64,000 bases of DNA from Styela clava. Taxonomy: Eukaryota > Chordata > Ascidiacea > Stolidobranchia > Styelidae. The stretch spans positions 19,459,395 through 19,523,394 of the forward strand of contig NC_135250.1 of the NCBI RefSeq assembly GCF_964204865.1. Direction: 5' to 3'. Made by a program: the position numbers and the translations under genes. Numbering within the stretch: position 1 is the stretch's first letter; each line of letters starts with the position of its first letter. Below, piece after piece: positions 22,268-34,368 of this stretch. A model generated the notes under the pieces. That model did not search any database. It was given only the letters and a program-made list of their open reading frames with translations, and was not told where the DNA came from.

Positions 22268-22601
22268 ACTTCACACACTCCCAGTGGTCGTATATGTACG
22301 TAGTAATTAGAAGTCAAATATCTATTATGGTGGCTGTAATAGTAGTAGCTAAATGTTTCCTCCGAAATTACCATTGGTTGAAGGTATTTAATTTAAATAC
22401 GATATGTCTGTTTAAGAGGAGAAACAAACCGTTATATAAAATAATACCATCGATTGAAAGTTTATAACTTGGAATTTTCACTCATCGATTCATACTTTTT
22501 AGACAAATAGTCAAATTAACTGGTTTAATTGAACAGAGATTGATCTGTTAGTAATATTCCACTTTTTTTCCTGAAATTGAGTGAAATTAGAGATTTCCCA
22601 C

Positions 22602-22708
22602 AAAACAGAGGAACGCTTCACGAATGTGCGTGTCATCCTTGCGCAGGGGCCATGCTAATTTTCTCTGTATGGCTCACATTTTTTCATATGTACACTCGAA
22701 AGTAGTAC
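22602..22708 (-). ncRNA. U6 snRNA copy 50, class B2
   Basis: Class B2 telestem and G49A, with the full-length 5' flank. Confidence 0.88.
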
Positions 22709-23059
22709 ACTACACACACTCCCAGTGGTCGTATATGTACGTAGTAATTTGAAGTCAAATATATATTATGGTGGCTGTGATAGTAGTAGCTAAATGTTTC
22801 CTCCGAAATTACCATTGGTTAAAGGTATTTAATTTAAATACGATATGTCTGTTTAACCCTGCTAAAACGCTTAAGAGGAGAAACAAACCGTTATATAAAA
22901 TAATACCATCGATTGAAAGTTTATAACTTGGAATTTTCACCCATCGATTCATACTTTTTAGACAAATAGTCAAATTAACTGGTTTAATTGAACAGAGATT
23001 GAACTGTTAGTAATATTCCACTTTTTTCCTGAAATTGAGTGAAATTAGAGATTTCCCAC

Positions 23060-23166
23060 AAAACACAGGAACGCTTCACGATTGTGCGTGTCATCCTTGC
23101 GCAGGGGCCATGCTAATTTTCTCTGTATCGCTCAAATTTTTTCATATGTACACTCGAAAGTAGTAC
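23060..23166 (-). ncRNA. U6 snRNA copy 51, class B
   Basis: G49A; 3' flank CCTGTG in place of CCTCTG before T4. Confidence 0.91.
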
Positions 23167-23499
23167 ACTTCACACACTCCCAGTGGTCGTATATGTACGT
23201 AGTAATTAGAAGTCAAATATCTATTATGGTGGCTGTAATAGTAGTAGCTAAATGTTTCCTCCGAAATTACCATTGGTTGAAGGTATTTAATTTAAATACG
23301 ATATGTCTGTTTAAGAGGAGAAACAAACCGTTATATAAAATAATACCATCGATTGAAAGTTTATAACTTGGAATTTTCACTCATCGATTCATACTTTTTA
23401 GACAAATAGTCAAATTAACTGGTTTAATTGAACAGAGATTGAACCGTTAGTAATATTCCACTTTTTTCGTAAAATTTATTAAAATTAGAGATTTCCCAC

Positions 23500-23606
23500 A
23501 AAATAGAGGAACGCTTCACGATTGTGCGTGTCATCCTTGCGCAGGGGCCATGCTAATCTTCTCTGTATCTTTCCAATTTTTTCATATGTACACTCGAAAG
23601 TAGTAC
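23500..23606 (-). ncRNA. U6 snRNA copy 52, telestem variant
   Basis: C37A... the plus strand reads TATCTTTCC, so the change lies in the inner telestem; all else consensus. Confidence 0.91.
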
Positions 23607-23957
23607 ACTTCACACACTCCCAGTGGTCGTATATGTACGTAGTAATTTGAAGTCAAATATCTATCATGGTGGCTGTAATAGTAGTAGCTAAATGTTTCCT
23701 CCGAAATTACCATTGGTTGAAGGTATTTAATTTAAATACGATATGTCTGTTTAACCCTGCTAAAACGCTTAAGAGGAGAAACAAACCGTTATATAGAATA
23801 ATACCATCGATTGAAAGTTTATAACTTGGAATTTTCACTCATCGATTCATACTTTTTAGACAAATAGTCAAATTAACTGGTTTAATTGAACAGAGATTGA
23901 ACTGTTAGTAATATTCCACTTTTTTCCTGAAATTGAGTGAAATTAGAGATTTCCCAC

Positions 23958-24064
23958 AAAACAGAGGAACGCTTCACGATTGTGCGTGTCATCCTTGCGC
24001 AGGGGCCATGCTAATCTTCTCTGTATCGCTCAAATTTTTTCATATGTACACTCGAAAGTAGTAC
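23958..24064 (-). ncRNA. U6 snRNA copy 53, class B
   Basis: Typical class B body with T4; 5' flank CTACACAC. Confidence 0.94.
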
Positions 24065-24397
24065 ACTACACACACTCCCAGTGGTCGTATATGTACGTAG
24101 TAATTAGAAGTCAAATATCTAATATGGTGGCTGTAATAGTAGTAGCAAAATATTTCCTCCGAAATGACCATTGTTTGAAGGTATTTAATTTAAATACGAT
24201 ATGTCTGTTTAAGAGTAGAAACAAACCGTTATATATGATATTACCATCGATTGAAAGTTTATAACTTGGAATTTTCACTCATCGATTCATACTTTTTAGA
24301 CAAATAGTCAAATTGACTGGTTTAATTGAACAGAGATTGAACTGTTAGTAATATTCCACTTTTTTCCTGAAATTGAGTGAAATTAGAGATTTCCCAC

Positions 24398-24504
24398 AAA
24401 ACAGAGGAACGCTACACGATTGTGCGTGTCATCCTTGCGCAGTGGCCATGCTAATCTTCCCTGTATCGCTCAAATTTTTTCATATCTACACTCGAAAGTA
24501 GTAC
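24398..24504 (-). pseudogene. U6 snRNA copy 54, class B, ACAGAGA mutated
   Basis: A45G gives ACAGGGA. Also C62A in the internal stem-loop and a 5' hairpin change (CATATCTAC on the plus strand). Confidence 0.86.
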
Positions 24505-24842
24505 ACTCCACACACTCCCAGTGGTCGTATATGTACGTAGTAATTAGAAGTCAAATATCTATTATGGTGGCTGTAATAGTAGTAGCAAAATGTTTCTTCA
24601 GAAATTACCATTGGTTGAAGGTATTTAATTTAAATACGATATGTCTGTTTAAGAGGAGAAACAAACGGTTATATATATATGATATTACCATTGATTGAAA
24701 GTTTATAACTTAGACTTTTCACTCATCGATTCATACTTTTCAGACAAATAGTCAAATTCACTGGTTTAGTAGAACAGAGTTTGATATGTTAATAATATTT
24801 CCCTTTTTTGGTAAAAATTTATTAAGATTAGAGATTTCCCAA

Positions 24843-24892
24843 AAAATAGAGGAACGCTTCACGATTGTGCGTGTCATCCTTGCGCAGGGGCC

Positions 24893-24923
<31 letters not shown>

Positions 24924-24949
24924 TTCATATGTACACTCGAAAGTAGTAC
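24843..24949 (-). ncRNA. U6 snRNA copy 55, class A
   Basis: Body and promoter consensus, T6. Confidence 0.97.
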
Positions 24950-25282
24950 ACTTCACACACTCCCAGTGGTCGTATATGTACGTAGTAATTAGAAGTCAAA
25001 TATCTATTATGGTGGCTGTAATAGTAGTAGCTAAATGTTTCCTCCGAAATTACCATTGGTTGAAGGTATTTAATTTAAATACGATATGTCTGTTTAAGAG
25101 GAGAAACAAACCGTTATATAAAATAATACCATCGATTGAAAGTTTATAACTTGGAATTTTCACTCATCGATTCATACTTTTTAGACAAATAGTCAAATTA
25201 ACTGGTTTAATTGAACGGAGATTGAACTGTTAGTAATATTCCACTTTTTTCGTAAAATTTATTAAAATTAGAGATTTCCCAC

Positions 25283-25388
25283 AAAATAGAAGAACGCTTC
25301 ACGATTGTGCGTGTCATCCTTGCGCAGGGGCCATGCTAATCTTCTCTGTATAGTTCCAATTTTTCATATGTACATTCGAAAGTAGTAC
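25283..25388 (-). ncRNA. U6 snRNA copy 56, class D, 1-nt deletion
   Basis: G38U, one A missing from the A-run at nt 25-30, G14/U15-region change, and nt 99 changed. Confidence 0.88.
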
Positions 25389-25738
25389 ACTTCGCACACT
25401 CCCAGTGGTCGTATATGTACGTAGTAATTTGAAGTCAACTATCTATTATGGTGGCTGTAATAGTAGTAGCTAAATGTTTCCTTCGAAATTACCATTGGTT
25501 GAAGGTATTTAATTTAAATACGATATGTCGGTTTAACCCTGCTAAAACGCTTAAGAGGAAAAACAAACCGTTATATAAAATAATACCATCGATTGAAAGT
25601 TTATAACTTGGAATTTTCACTCATCGATTCATACTTTTTAGACAAATAGTCAAATAACTGGTTTAATTGAACAGAGATTGAACTGTTAGTAATATTCCAC
25701 TTTTTTCGTAAAATTTATTAAAATTAGAGATTTCCCAC

Positions 25739-25845
25739 AAAATAGAGGAACGCTTCACGATTGTGCGTGTCATCCTTGCGCAGGGGCCACGCTAATCTTC
25801 TCTGTATAGTTCCAATTTTTTCATATGTACACTCGAAAGTAGTAC
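25739..25845 (-). ncRNA. U6 snRNA copy 57, class D
   Basis: G38U and A56G, next to the AGC triad. Confidence 0.89.
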
Positions 25846-26196
25846 ACTTCACACACTCCCAGTGGTCGTATATGTACGTAGTAATTTGAAGTCAAATATC
25901 TATTATGGTGGCTGTAATAGTAGTAGCTAAATGTTTCCTTCGAAATTACCATTGGTTGAAGGTATTTAATTTAAATACGATATGTCGGTTTAACCCTGCT
26001 AAAACGCTTAAGAGGAAAAACAAACCGTTATATAAAATAATACCATCGATTGAAAGTTTATAACTTAGACTTTTCACTCATCGATTCATACTTTTCAGAC
26101 AAATAGTCAAATTAACTGGTTTAATAGAACAGAGTTTGAACTGTTAATAATATTTCACTTTTTTCGTAAAATTTATTAAAATTAGAGATTTCCCAA

Positions 26197-26303
26197 AAAA
26201 TAGAGGAACGCTTCACGATTGTGCGTGTCATCCTTGCGCAGGGGCCATACTAATCTTCTCTGTATCGTTCCAATTTTTTCATATGTACACTCGAAAGTAG
26301 TAC
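26197..26303 (-). pseudogene. U6 snRNA copy 58, AGC mutated
   Basis: Otherwise class A with T6, but C55U changes the triad to AGU. Confidence 0.86.
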
Positions 26304-26637
26304 ACTTCACACACTCCCAGTGGTCGTATATGTACGTAGTAATTAGAAGTCAAATATCTATTATGGTGGCTGTAATAGTAGTAGCTAAATGTTTCCTCCG
26401 AAATTACCATTGGTTGAAGGTATTTAATTTAAATACGATATGTCTGTTTAAGAGGAGAAACAAACCGTTATATAAAATAATACCATCGATTGAAAGTTTA
26501 TAACTTGGAATTTTCACTCATCGATTCATACTTTTTAGACAAATAGTCAAATTAACTGGTTTAATTGAACAGAGATTGATCTGTTAGTAATATTCCACTT
26601 TTTTTCCTGAAATTGAGTGAAATTAGAGATTTCCCAC

Positions 26638-26744
26638 AAAACAGAGGAACGCTTCACGAATGTGCGTGTCATCCTTGCGCAGGGGCCATGCTAATTTTCT
26701 CTGTATGGCTCACATTTTTTCATATGTACACTCGAAAGTAGTAC
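26638..26744 (-). ncRNA. U6 snRNA copy 59, class B2
   Basis: Matches copy 50 across the 4036-bp repeat. Confidence 0.88.
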
Positions 26745-27095
26745 ACTACACACACTCCCAGTGGTCGTATATGTACGTAGTAATTTGAAGTCAAATATCT
26801 ATTATGGTGGCTGTAATAGTAGTAGCTAAATGTTTCCTCCGAAATTACCATTGGTTGAAGGTATTTAATATAAATACGATATGTCTGTTTAACCCTGCTA
26901 AAACGCTTAAGAGGAGAAACAAACCGTTATATAAAATAATACCATCGATTGAAAGTTTATAACTTGGAATTTTCACCCATCGATTCATACTTTTTGGACA
27001 AATAGTCAAATTAACTGGTTTAATTGAACAGAGATTGAACTGTTAGTAATATTCCACTTTTTTCCTGAAATTGAGTGAAATTAGAGATTTCCCAC

Positions 27096-27202
27096 AAAAC
27101 ACAGGAACGCTTCACGATTGTGCGTGTCATCCTTGCGCAGGGGCCATGCTAATTTTCTCTGTATCGCTCAAATTTTTTCATATGTACACTCGAAAGTAGT
27201 AC
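27096..27202 (-). ncRNA. U6 snRNA copy 60, class B
   Basis: Matches copy 51: G49A and the CCTGTG 3' flank. Confidence 0.91.
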
Positions 27203-27535
27203 ACTTCACACACTCCCAGTGGTCGTATATGTACGTAGTAATTAGAAGTCAAATATCTATTATGGTGGCTGTAATAGTAGTAGCTAAATGTTTCCTCCGA
27301 AATTACCATTGGTTGAAGGTATTTAATTTAAATACGATATGTCTGTTTAAGAGGAGAAACAAACCGTTATATAAAATAATACCATCGATTGAAAGTTTAT
27401 AACTTGGAATTTTCACTCATCGATTCATACTTTTTAGACAAATAGTCAAATTAACTGGTTTAATTGAACAGAGATTGAACTGTTAGTAATATTCCACTTT
27501 TTTCGTAAAATTTATTAAAATTAGAGATTTCCCAC

Positions 27536-27642
27536 AAAATAGAAGAACGCTTCACGATTGTGCGTGTCATCCTTGCGCAGGGGCCATGCTAATCTTCTCT
27601 GTATAGTTCCAATTTTTTCATATGTACATTCGAAAGTAGTAC
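27536..27642 (-). ncRNA. U6 snRNA copy 61, class D
   Basis: G38U, nt 99 changed, and a 5' hairpin substitution (ACATTCG on the plus strand). Confidence 0.9.
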
Positions 27643-27993
27643 ACTTCACACACTCCCAGTGGTCGTATATGTACGTAGTAATTTGAAGTCAACTATCTAT
27701 TATGGTGGCTGTAATAGTAGTAGCTAAATGTTTCCTTCGAAATTACCATTGGTTGAAGGTATTTAATTTAAATACGATATGTCGGTTTAACCCTGCTAAA
27801 ACGCTTAAGAGGAAAAACAAACCGTTATATAAAATAATACCATCGATTGAAAGTTTATAACTTGGAATTTTCACTCATCGATTCATACTTTTTAGACAAA
27901 TAGTCAAATTAACTGGTTTAATTGAACAGAGATTGAACTGTTAGTAATATTCCACTTTTTTCCTGAAATTGAGTGAAATTAGAGATTTCCCAC

Positions 27994-28100
27994 AAAACAG
28001 AGGAACGCTTCACGATTGTGCGTGTCATCCTTGCGCAGGGGCCATGCTAATCTTCTCTGTATCGCTCAAATTTTTTCATATGTACACTCGAAAGTAGTAC
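27994..28100 (-). ncRNA. U6 snRNA copy 62, class B
   Basis: Typical class B with T4. Confidence 0.94.
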
Positions 28101-28433
28101 ACTACACACACTCCCAGTGGTCGTATATGTACGTAGTAATTAGAAGTCAAATATCTAATATGGTGGCTGTAATAGTAGTAGCAAAATATTTCCTCCGAAA
28201 TGACCATTGTTTGAAGGTATTTAATTTAAATACGATATGTCTGTTTAAGAGTAGAAACAAACCGTTATATATGATATTACCATCGATTGAAAGTTTATAA
28301 CTTGGAATTTTCACTCATCGATTCATACTTTTTAGACAAATAGTCAATTTGACTGGTTTAATTGAACAGAGATTGAACTGTTAGTAATATTCCACTTTTT
28401 TCCTGAAATTGAGTGAAATTAGAGATTTCCCAC

Positions 28434-28540
28434 AAAACAGAGGAACGCTACACGATTGCGCGTGTCATCCTTGCGCAGGGGCCATGCTAATCTTCCCTGT
28501 ATCGCTCAAAGTTTTTCATATCTACACTCGAAAGTAGTAC
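28434..28540 (-). pseudogene. U6 snRNA copy 63, class B, ACAGAGA mutated
   Basis: A45G as in copy 54, plus a change in the A-run and in the 3' region (GATTGCGCG on the plus strand). Confidence 0.86.
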
Positions 28541-28878
28541 ACTCCACACACTCCCAGTGGTCGTATATGTACGTAGTAATTAGAAGTCAAATATCTATTA
28601 TGGTGGCTGTAATAGTAGTAGCAAAATGTTTCCTCAGAAATTACCATTGGTTGAAGGTATTTAATTTAAATACGATATGTCTGTTTAAGAGGAGAAACAA
28701 ACGGTTATATATATATGATATTACCATTGATTGAAAGTTTATAACTTAGACTTTTCACTCATCGATTCATACTTTTCAGACAAATAGTCAAATTCACTGG
28801 TTTAGTAGAACAGAGTTTGAACTGTTAATAATATTTCACTTTTTTCGTAAAAATTTATTAAGATTAGAGATTTCCCAA

Positions 28879-28928
28879 AAAATAGAGGAACGCTTCACGA
28901 TTGTGCGTGTCATCCTTGCGCAGGGGCC

Positions 28929-28959
<31 letters not shown>

Positions 28960-28985
28960 TTCATATGTACACTCGAAAGTAGTAC
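28879..28985 (-). ncRNA. U6 snRNA copy 64, class A
   Basis: Body and promoter consensus, T6. Confidence 0.97.
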
Positions 28986-29318
28986 ACTTCACACACTCCC
29001 AGTGGTCGTATATGTACGTAGTAATTAGAAGTCAAATATCTATTATGGTGGCTGTAATAGTAGTAGCTAAATGTTTCCTCCGAAATTACCATTGGTTGAA
29101 GGTATTTAATTTAAATACGATATGTCTGTTTAAGAGGAGAAACAAACCGTTATATAAAATAATACCATCGATTGAAAGTTTATAACTTGGAATTTTCACT
29201 CATCGATTCATACTTTTTAGACAAATAGTCAAATTAACTGGTTTAATTGAACGGAGATTGAACTGTTAGTAATATTCCACTTTTTTCGTAAAATTTATTA
29301 AAATTAGAGATTTCCCAC

Positions 29319-29425
29319 AAAATAGAAGAACGCTTCACGATTGTGCGTGTCATCCTTGCGCAGGGGCCATGCTAATCTTCTCTGTATAGTTCCAATTTTT
29401 TTATATGTACATTCGAAAGTAGTAC
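29319..29425 (-). ncRNA. U6 snRNA copy 65, class D
   Basis: G38U, nt 99 change, 5' hairpin ACATTCG variant and G24A in the linker. Confidence 0.9.
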
Positions 29426-29776
29426 ACTTCACACACTCCCAGTGGTCGTATATGTACGTAGTAATTTGAAGTCAACTATCTATTATGGTGGCTGTAATAG
29501 TAGTAGCTAAATGTTTCCTTCGAAATTACCATTGGTTGAAGGTATTTAATTTAAATACGATATGTCGGTTTAACCCTGCTAAAACGCTTAAGAGGAAAAA
29601 CAAACCGTTATATAAAATAATACCATCGATTGAAAGTTTATAACTTGGAATTTTCACTCATCGATTCATACTTTTTAGACAAATAGTCAAATTAACTGGT
29701 TTAATTGAACAGAGATTGAACTGTTAGTAATATTCCACTTTTTTTCTGAAATTGAGTGAAATTAGAGATTTCCCAC

Positions 29777-29883
29777 AAAACAGAGGAACGCTTCACGATT
29801 GTGCGTGTCATCCTTGCGCAGGGGCCATGCTAATCTTCTCTGTATCGCTCAAATTTTTTCATATGTACACTCGAAAGTAGTAC
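29777..29883 (-). ncRNA. U6 snRNA copy 66, class B
   Basis: Typical class B with T4. Confidence 0.94.
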
Positions 29884-30216
29884 ACTACACACACTCCCAG
29901 TGGTCGTATATGTACGTAGTAATTAGAAGTCAAATATCTAATATGGTGGCTGTAATAGTAGTAGCAAAATATTTCCTCCGAAATGACCATTGGTTGAAGG
30001 TATTTAATCTAAATACGACATGTCTGTTTAAGAGTAGAAACAAACCGTTATATAAAATAATACCATCGATTGAAAGTTTATAACTTGGAATTTTCACTCA
30101 TCGATTCATACTTTTTAGACAAATAGTCAAATTAACTGGTTTAACTGAACAGAGATTGAACTGTTAGTAATATTCCACTTTTTTCCTGAAATTGAGTGAA
30201 TTTAGAGATTTCCCAC

Positions 30217-30323
30217 AAAACAGAGGAACGCTTCACGATTGTGCGTGTCATCCTTGCGCAGGGGCCATGCTAATCTTCTCTGTATCGCTCAAATTTTTTC
30301 ATATGTACACTCGAGAGTAGTAC
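30217..30323 (-). ncRNA. U6 snRNA copy 67, class B
   Basis: 5' hairpin loop reads CUCG in place of UUCG; core intact. Confidence 0.92.
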
Positions 30324-30656
30324 ACTACACACACTCCCAGTGGTCGTATATGTACGTAGTAATTAGAAGTAAAATATCTATTATGTTGGCTGTAACAGTA
30401 GTAGCAAAATGTTTCCTCCGAAATTACCATTGGTTGAAGGTATTTAATTTAAATACGATATGTCTGTTTAAGAGGAGAAACAAACCGTTATATATGATAT
30501 TACCATTGATTGAAAGTTTATAACTTAGACTTTTCACTCATCGATTCATACTTTTTAGACAAATAGTCAAATTAACTGGTATAATTGAACAGAGTTTGAA
30601 CTGTTAGTAATATTTCACTTTTTTTGTAAAATTTATTAAAATTAGAGATTTCCCAA

Positions 30657-30764
30657 AAAACAGAGGAACGCTTCACGATTGTGCGTGTCATCCTTGCGCA
30701 GAGGCCATGCTAATCTTCTCTGTATCGTTACAATTTTTTTCATATGTACACTCGAAAGTAGTAC
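30657..30764 (-). ncRNA. U6 snRNA copy 68, class E
   Basis: G34U breaks a telestem pair and the A-run has one extra A (108 nt). One change in the nt 60-63 C-run. T6. Confidence 0.89.
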
Positions 30765-31102
30765 ACTCCACACAATCCCAGTGGTCGTATATGTACGTAG
30801 TAATTAGAAGTCAAATATCTATTATGGTGGCTGTAATAGTAGTAGCAAAATGTTTCCTCAGAAATTACCATTGGTTGAAGGTATTTAATTTAAATACGAT
30901 ATGTCTGTTTAAGAGGAGAAACAAACGGTTATATATATATGATATTACCATTGATTGAAAGTTTATAACTTAGACTTTTCACTCATCGATTCATACTTTT
31001 CAGACAAATAGTCAAATTCACTGGTTTAGTAGAACAGAGTTTGAACTGTTAATGATATTTCACTTTTTTCGTAAAAATTTATTAAGATTAGAGATTTCCC
31101 AA

Positions 31103-31152
31103 AAAATTGAGGAACGCTTCACGATTGTGCGTGTCATCCTTGCGCAGGGGCC

Positions 31153-31183
<31 letters not shown>

Positions 31184-31209
31184 TTCATATGTACACTCGA
31201 AAGTAGTAC
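31103..31209 (-). ncRNA. U6 snRNA copy 69, class A
   Basis: Body consensus apart from the nt 102 position (CCTCAATTTT). T6. Confidence 0.95.
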
Positions 31210-31542
31210 ACTTCACACATTCCCAGTGGTCGTATATGTACGTAGTAATTAGAAGTCAAATATCTATTATGGTGGCTGTAATAGTAGTAGCTAAATGTTT
31301 CCTCCGGAATTACCATTGGTTGAAGGTATTTAATTTAAATACGATATGTCTGTTTAAGAGGAGAAACAAACCGTTATATAAAAAAATACCATCGATTGAA
31401 AGTTTATAACTTGGAATTTTCACTCATCGATTCATACTTTTTAGACAAATAGTCAAATTAACTGGTTTAATTGAACGGAGATTGAACTGTTAGTAATATT
31501 CCACTTTTTTCGTAAAATTTATTAAAATTAGAGATTTCCCAC

Positions 31543-31649
31543 AAAATAGAAGAACGCTTCACGATTGTGCGTGTCATCCTTGCGCAGGGGCCATGCTAAT
31601 CTTCTCTGTATAGTTCCAATTTTTTCATATGTACATTCGAAAGTAGTAC
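31543..31649 (-). ncRNA. U6 snRNA copy 70, class D
   Basis: G38U, nt 99 change and the ACATTCG hairpin variant. Confidence 0.9.
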
Positions 31650-32000
31650 ACTTCACACACTCCCAGTGGTCGTATATGTACGTAGTAATTTGAAGTCAAC
31701 TATCTATTATGGTGGCTGTAATAGTAGTAGCTAAATGTTTCCTTCGAAATTACCATTGGTTGAAGGTATTTAATTTAAATACGATATGTCGGTTTAACCC
31801 TGCTAAAACGCTTAAGAGGAAAAACAAACCGTTATATAAAATATTACCATCGATTGAAAGTTTATAACTTGGAATTTTCACTCATCGATTCATACTTTTT
31901 AGACAAATAGTCAAATTAACTGATTTAATTGAACAGAGATTGAACTGTTAGTAATATTCCACTTTTTTTCTGAAATTGAGTGAAATTAGAGATTTCCCAC

Positions 32001-32107
32001 AAAAAAGAGGAACGCTTCACGATTGTGCGTGTCATCCTTGCGCAGGGGCCATGCTAATCTTCTCTGTATCGCTCAAATTTTTTCATATGTACACTCGAAA
32101 GTAGTAC
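32001..32107 (-). ncRNA. U6 snRNA copy 71, class B
   Basis: Typical class B; terminator T6. Confidence 0.94.
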
Positions 32108-32440
32108 ACTACACACACTCCCAGTGGTCGTATATGTACGTAGTAATTAGAAGTCAAATATCTAATATGGTGGCTGTAATAGTAGTAGCAAAATATTTCC
32201 TCCGAAATGACCATTGGTTGAAGGTATTTAATCTAAATACGACATGTCTGTTTAAGAGTAGAAACAAACCGTTATATAAAATAATACCATCGATTGAAAG
32301 TTTATAACTTGGAATTTTCACTCATCGATTCATACTTTTTAGACAAATAGTCAAATTAACTGGTTTAACTGAACAGAGATTGAACTGTTAGTAATATTCC
32401 ACTTTTTTCCTGAAATTGAGTGAATTTAGAGATTTCCCAC

Positions 32441-32547
32441 AAAACAGAGGAACGCTTCACGATTGTGCGTGTCATCCTTGCGCAGGGGCCATGCTAATCT
32501 TCTTTGTATCGCTCAAATTTTTTCATATGTACACTCGAGAGTAGTAC
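32441..32547 (-). pseudogene. U6 snRNA copy 72, class B, ACAGAGA mutated
   Basis: G44A gives ACAAAGA. 5' hairpin loop CUCG as in copy 67. Confidence 0.86.
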
Positions 32548-32880
32548 ACTACTCACACTCCCAGTGGTCGTATATGTACGTAGTAATTAGAAGTCAAATA
32601 GCTAATATGGTGGCTGTAATAGTAGTAGCAAAATATTTCCTTCGAAATGACCATTGGTTGAAGGTATTCAATTTAAATACGACATGTCTGTTTAAGAGTA
32701 GAAACAAACCGTTATATAGGATATTACCATCGATTGAAAGTTTGTAACTTGGAATTTTCACTCATCGATTCATACTTTTTAGACAAATAGTCAAATTAAC
32801 TGGTTTAATTGAACAGAGTTTGAACTGTTAGTAATATTCCACTTTTTTCCTGAAATTGAGTGAAATTAGAGATTTCCCAC

Positions 32881-32987
32881 AAAACAGAGGAACGTTTCAC
32901 GATTGTGCGTGTCATCCTTGCGTAGGGGCCATGCTAATCTTCTCTGTATCGCTCAAATTTTTTCATATTTACACTCGAAAGTAGTAC
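32881..32987 (-). ncRNA. U6 snRNA copy 73, class B
   Basis: Internal stem-loop change (GCGTAGGGG on the plus strand), one 3'-arm change and one hairpin change (CATATTTAC). Confidence 0.89.
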
Positions 32988-33320
32988 ACTCCACACACTC
33001 CCAGTGGTCGTATATGTACGTAGTAATTAGAAGTAAAATATCTATTATGTTGGCTGTAACAGTAGTAGCAAAATGTTTCCTCCGAAATTACCATTGGTTG
33101 AAGGTATTTAATTTAAATACGATATGTCTGTTTAAGAGGAGAAACAAACCGTTATATATGATATTACCATTGATTGAAAGTTTATAACTTAGACTTTTCA
33201 CTCATCGATTCATACTTTTTAGACAAATAGTCAAATTAACTGGTATAATTGAACAGAGTTTGAACTGTTAGTAATATTTCACTTTTTTTGTAAAATTTAT
33301 TAAAATTAGAGATTTCCCAA

Positions 33321-33428
33321 AAAACAGAGGAACGCTTCACGATTGTGCGTGTCATCCTTGCGCAGAGGCCATGCTAATCTTCTCTGTATCGTTACAATTT
33401 TTTTCATATGTACACTCGAAAGTAGTAC
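33321..33428 (-). ncRNA. U6 snRNA copy 74, class E
   Basis: G34U, extra A, same C-run change as copy 68. T6. Confidence 0.89.
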
Positions 33429-33761
33429 ACTCCACACAATCCCAGTGGTCGTATATGTACGTAGTAATTAGAAGTCAAATATCTATTATGGTGGCTGTAA
33501 TAGTAGTAGCAAAATGTTTCCTCCGAAATGACCATTGGTTGAAGGTATTTAATTTAAATACGATATGTCTGTTTAAGAGGAGAAACAAACCGGTATATAT
33601 GATATTACCATCGATTGAAAGTTTATAATTTGGGCTTTTTACTCATCAATTCATACTTTTTGGACAAATAGTCAAATTCACTGGTGTAATTAAACAGAGA
33701 TTGAACTCTTAGTAATATGCTACTTTTTTCCTGAAATTGAGTGAAATTAGAGATTTCCCAC

Positions 33762-33868
33762 AAAATAGAGTGATGCTTCACGATTGTGCGTGCCATTCTT
33801 GCCCAGGGGCCAGGCTAATCTTCCACGTATTGTTCCATTTTTTTCATAAGTACACTCGAAAGTAGTAC
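33762..33868 (-). pseudogene. U6 snRNA copy 75, class C, degenerate
   Basis: ACAGAGA is ACGUGGA (A43G, G44U, A45G). C66G, A76G, an extra change near nt 57 and a damaged telestem 3' strand. Confidence 0.88.
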
Positions 33869-34197
33869 ACTCCGCTCACTCCCAGTGGTCGTATATGTAC
33901 GTAGTAATTAGAAGTCAAATATCTATGATGGTGGCTGTAATAGTAGTAGCAAAATGTTTCTTCCGAAATTACCATTGGTTGAAGGTATTTAATTTAAATA
34001 CGATATGTCTGTTTAAAGAAACAAACCGTTATATATGATATTACCATCGATTGGAAGTTTATAACTTGGAATTTTCACTCATCGATTCATACTTTTTAGA
34101 CAAATAGTCAAATTAACTGGTTTAATTGAACAGAGATTGAACTGTTAGTAATATTCCACTTCTTTCGTAAATTGTATTAAAATTAGAGATTTCCCAC

Positions 34198-34247
34198 AAA
34201 ATAGAGGAACGCTTCACGATTGTGCGTGTCATCCTTGCGCAGGGGCC

Positions 34248-34278
<31 letters not shown>

Positions 34279-34304
34279 TTCATATGTACACTCGAAAGTA
34301 GTAC
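34198..34304 (-). ncRNA. U6 snRNA copy 76, class A, TATA altered
   Basis: Gene body consensus, T4. Its TATA-like core is lost and its upstream spacer carries a 110-bp tandem duplication. Confidence 0.95.
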
Positions 34305-34326
34305 ACTTCACATACTCCCAGTGGTC

Positions 34327-34332
34327 GTAATG
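34327..34332 (-). promoter_or_regulatory. Altered TATA-like element
   Basis: The usual GTATATG (plus strand) has become GTAATG, one T and one A shorter, at the TATA position of the gene at 34198-34304. The ATATA core is lost although the gene itself is consensus. Confidence 0.65.
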
Positions 34333-34368
34333 TACGTAGTAATTAGAAGTCAAATATCTATTATGGTG

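Larger units (their letters stand above)
22021..29690 (-). repeat. Higher-order repeat, 4036-bp period (9 units)
   Basis: 22021-26056 recurs as 26057 to about 29690, with private variants shared, such as the A45G genes at 24398 and 28434 and the AAACACAGG 3' flanks at 23060 and 27096. This is the longest duplicated block seen. Confidence 0.85.
28790..32520 (-). repeat. Higher-order repeat, 2224-bp period (5 units)
   Basis: About 28790-31013 recurs as about 31014-32520, in register across four genes. It overlaps the end of the 4036-bp block, so duplications are nested. Borders are approximate. Confidence 0.75.
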
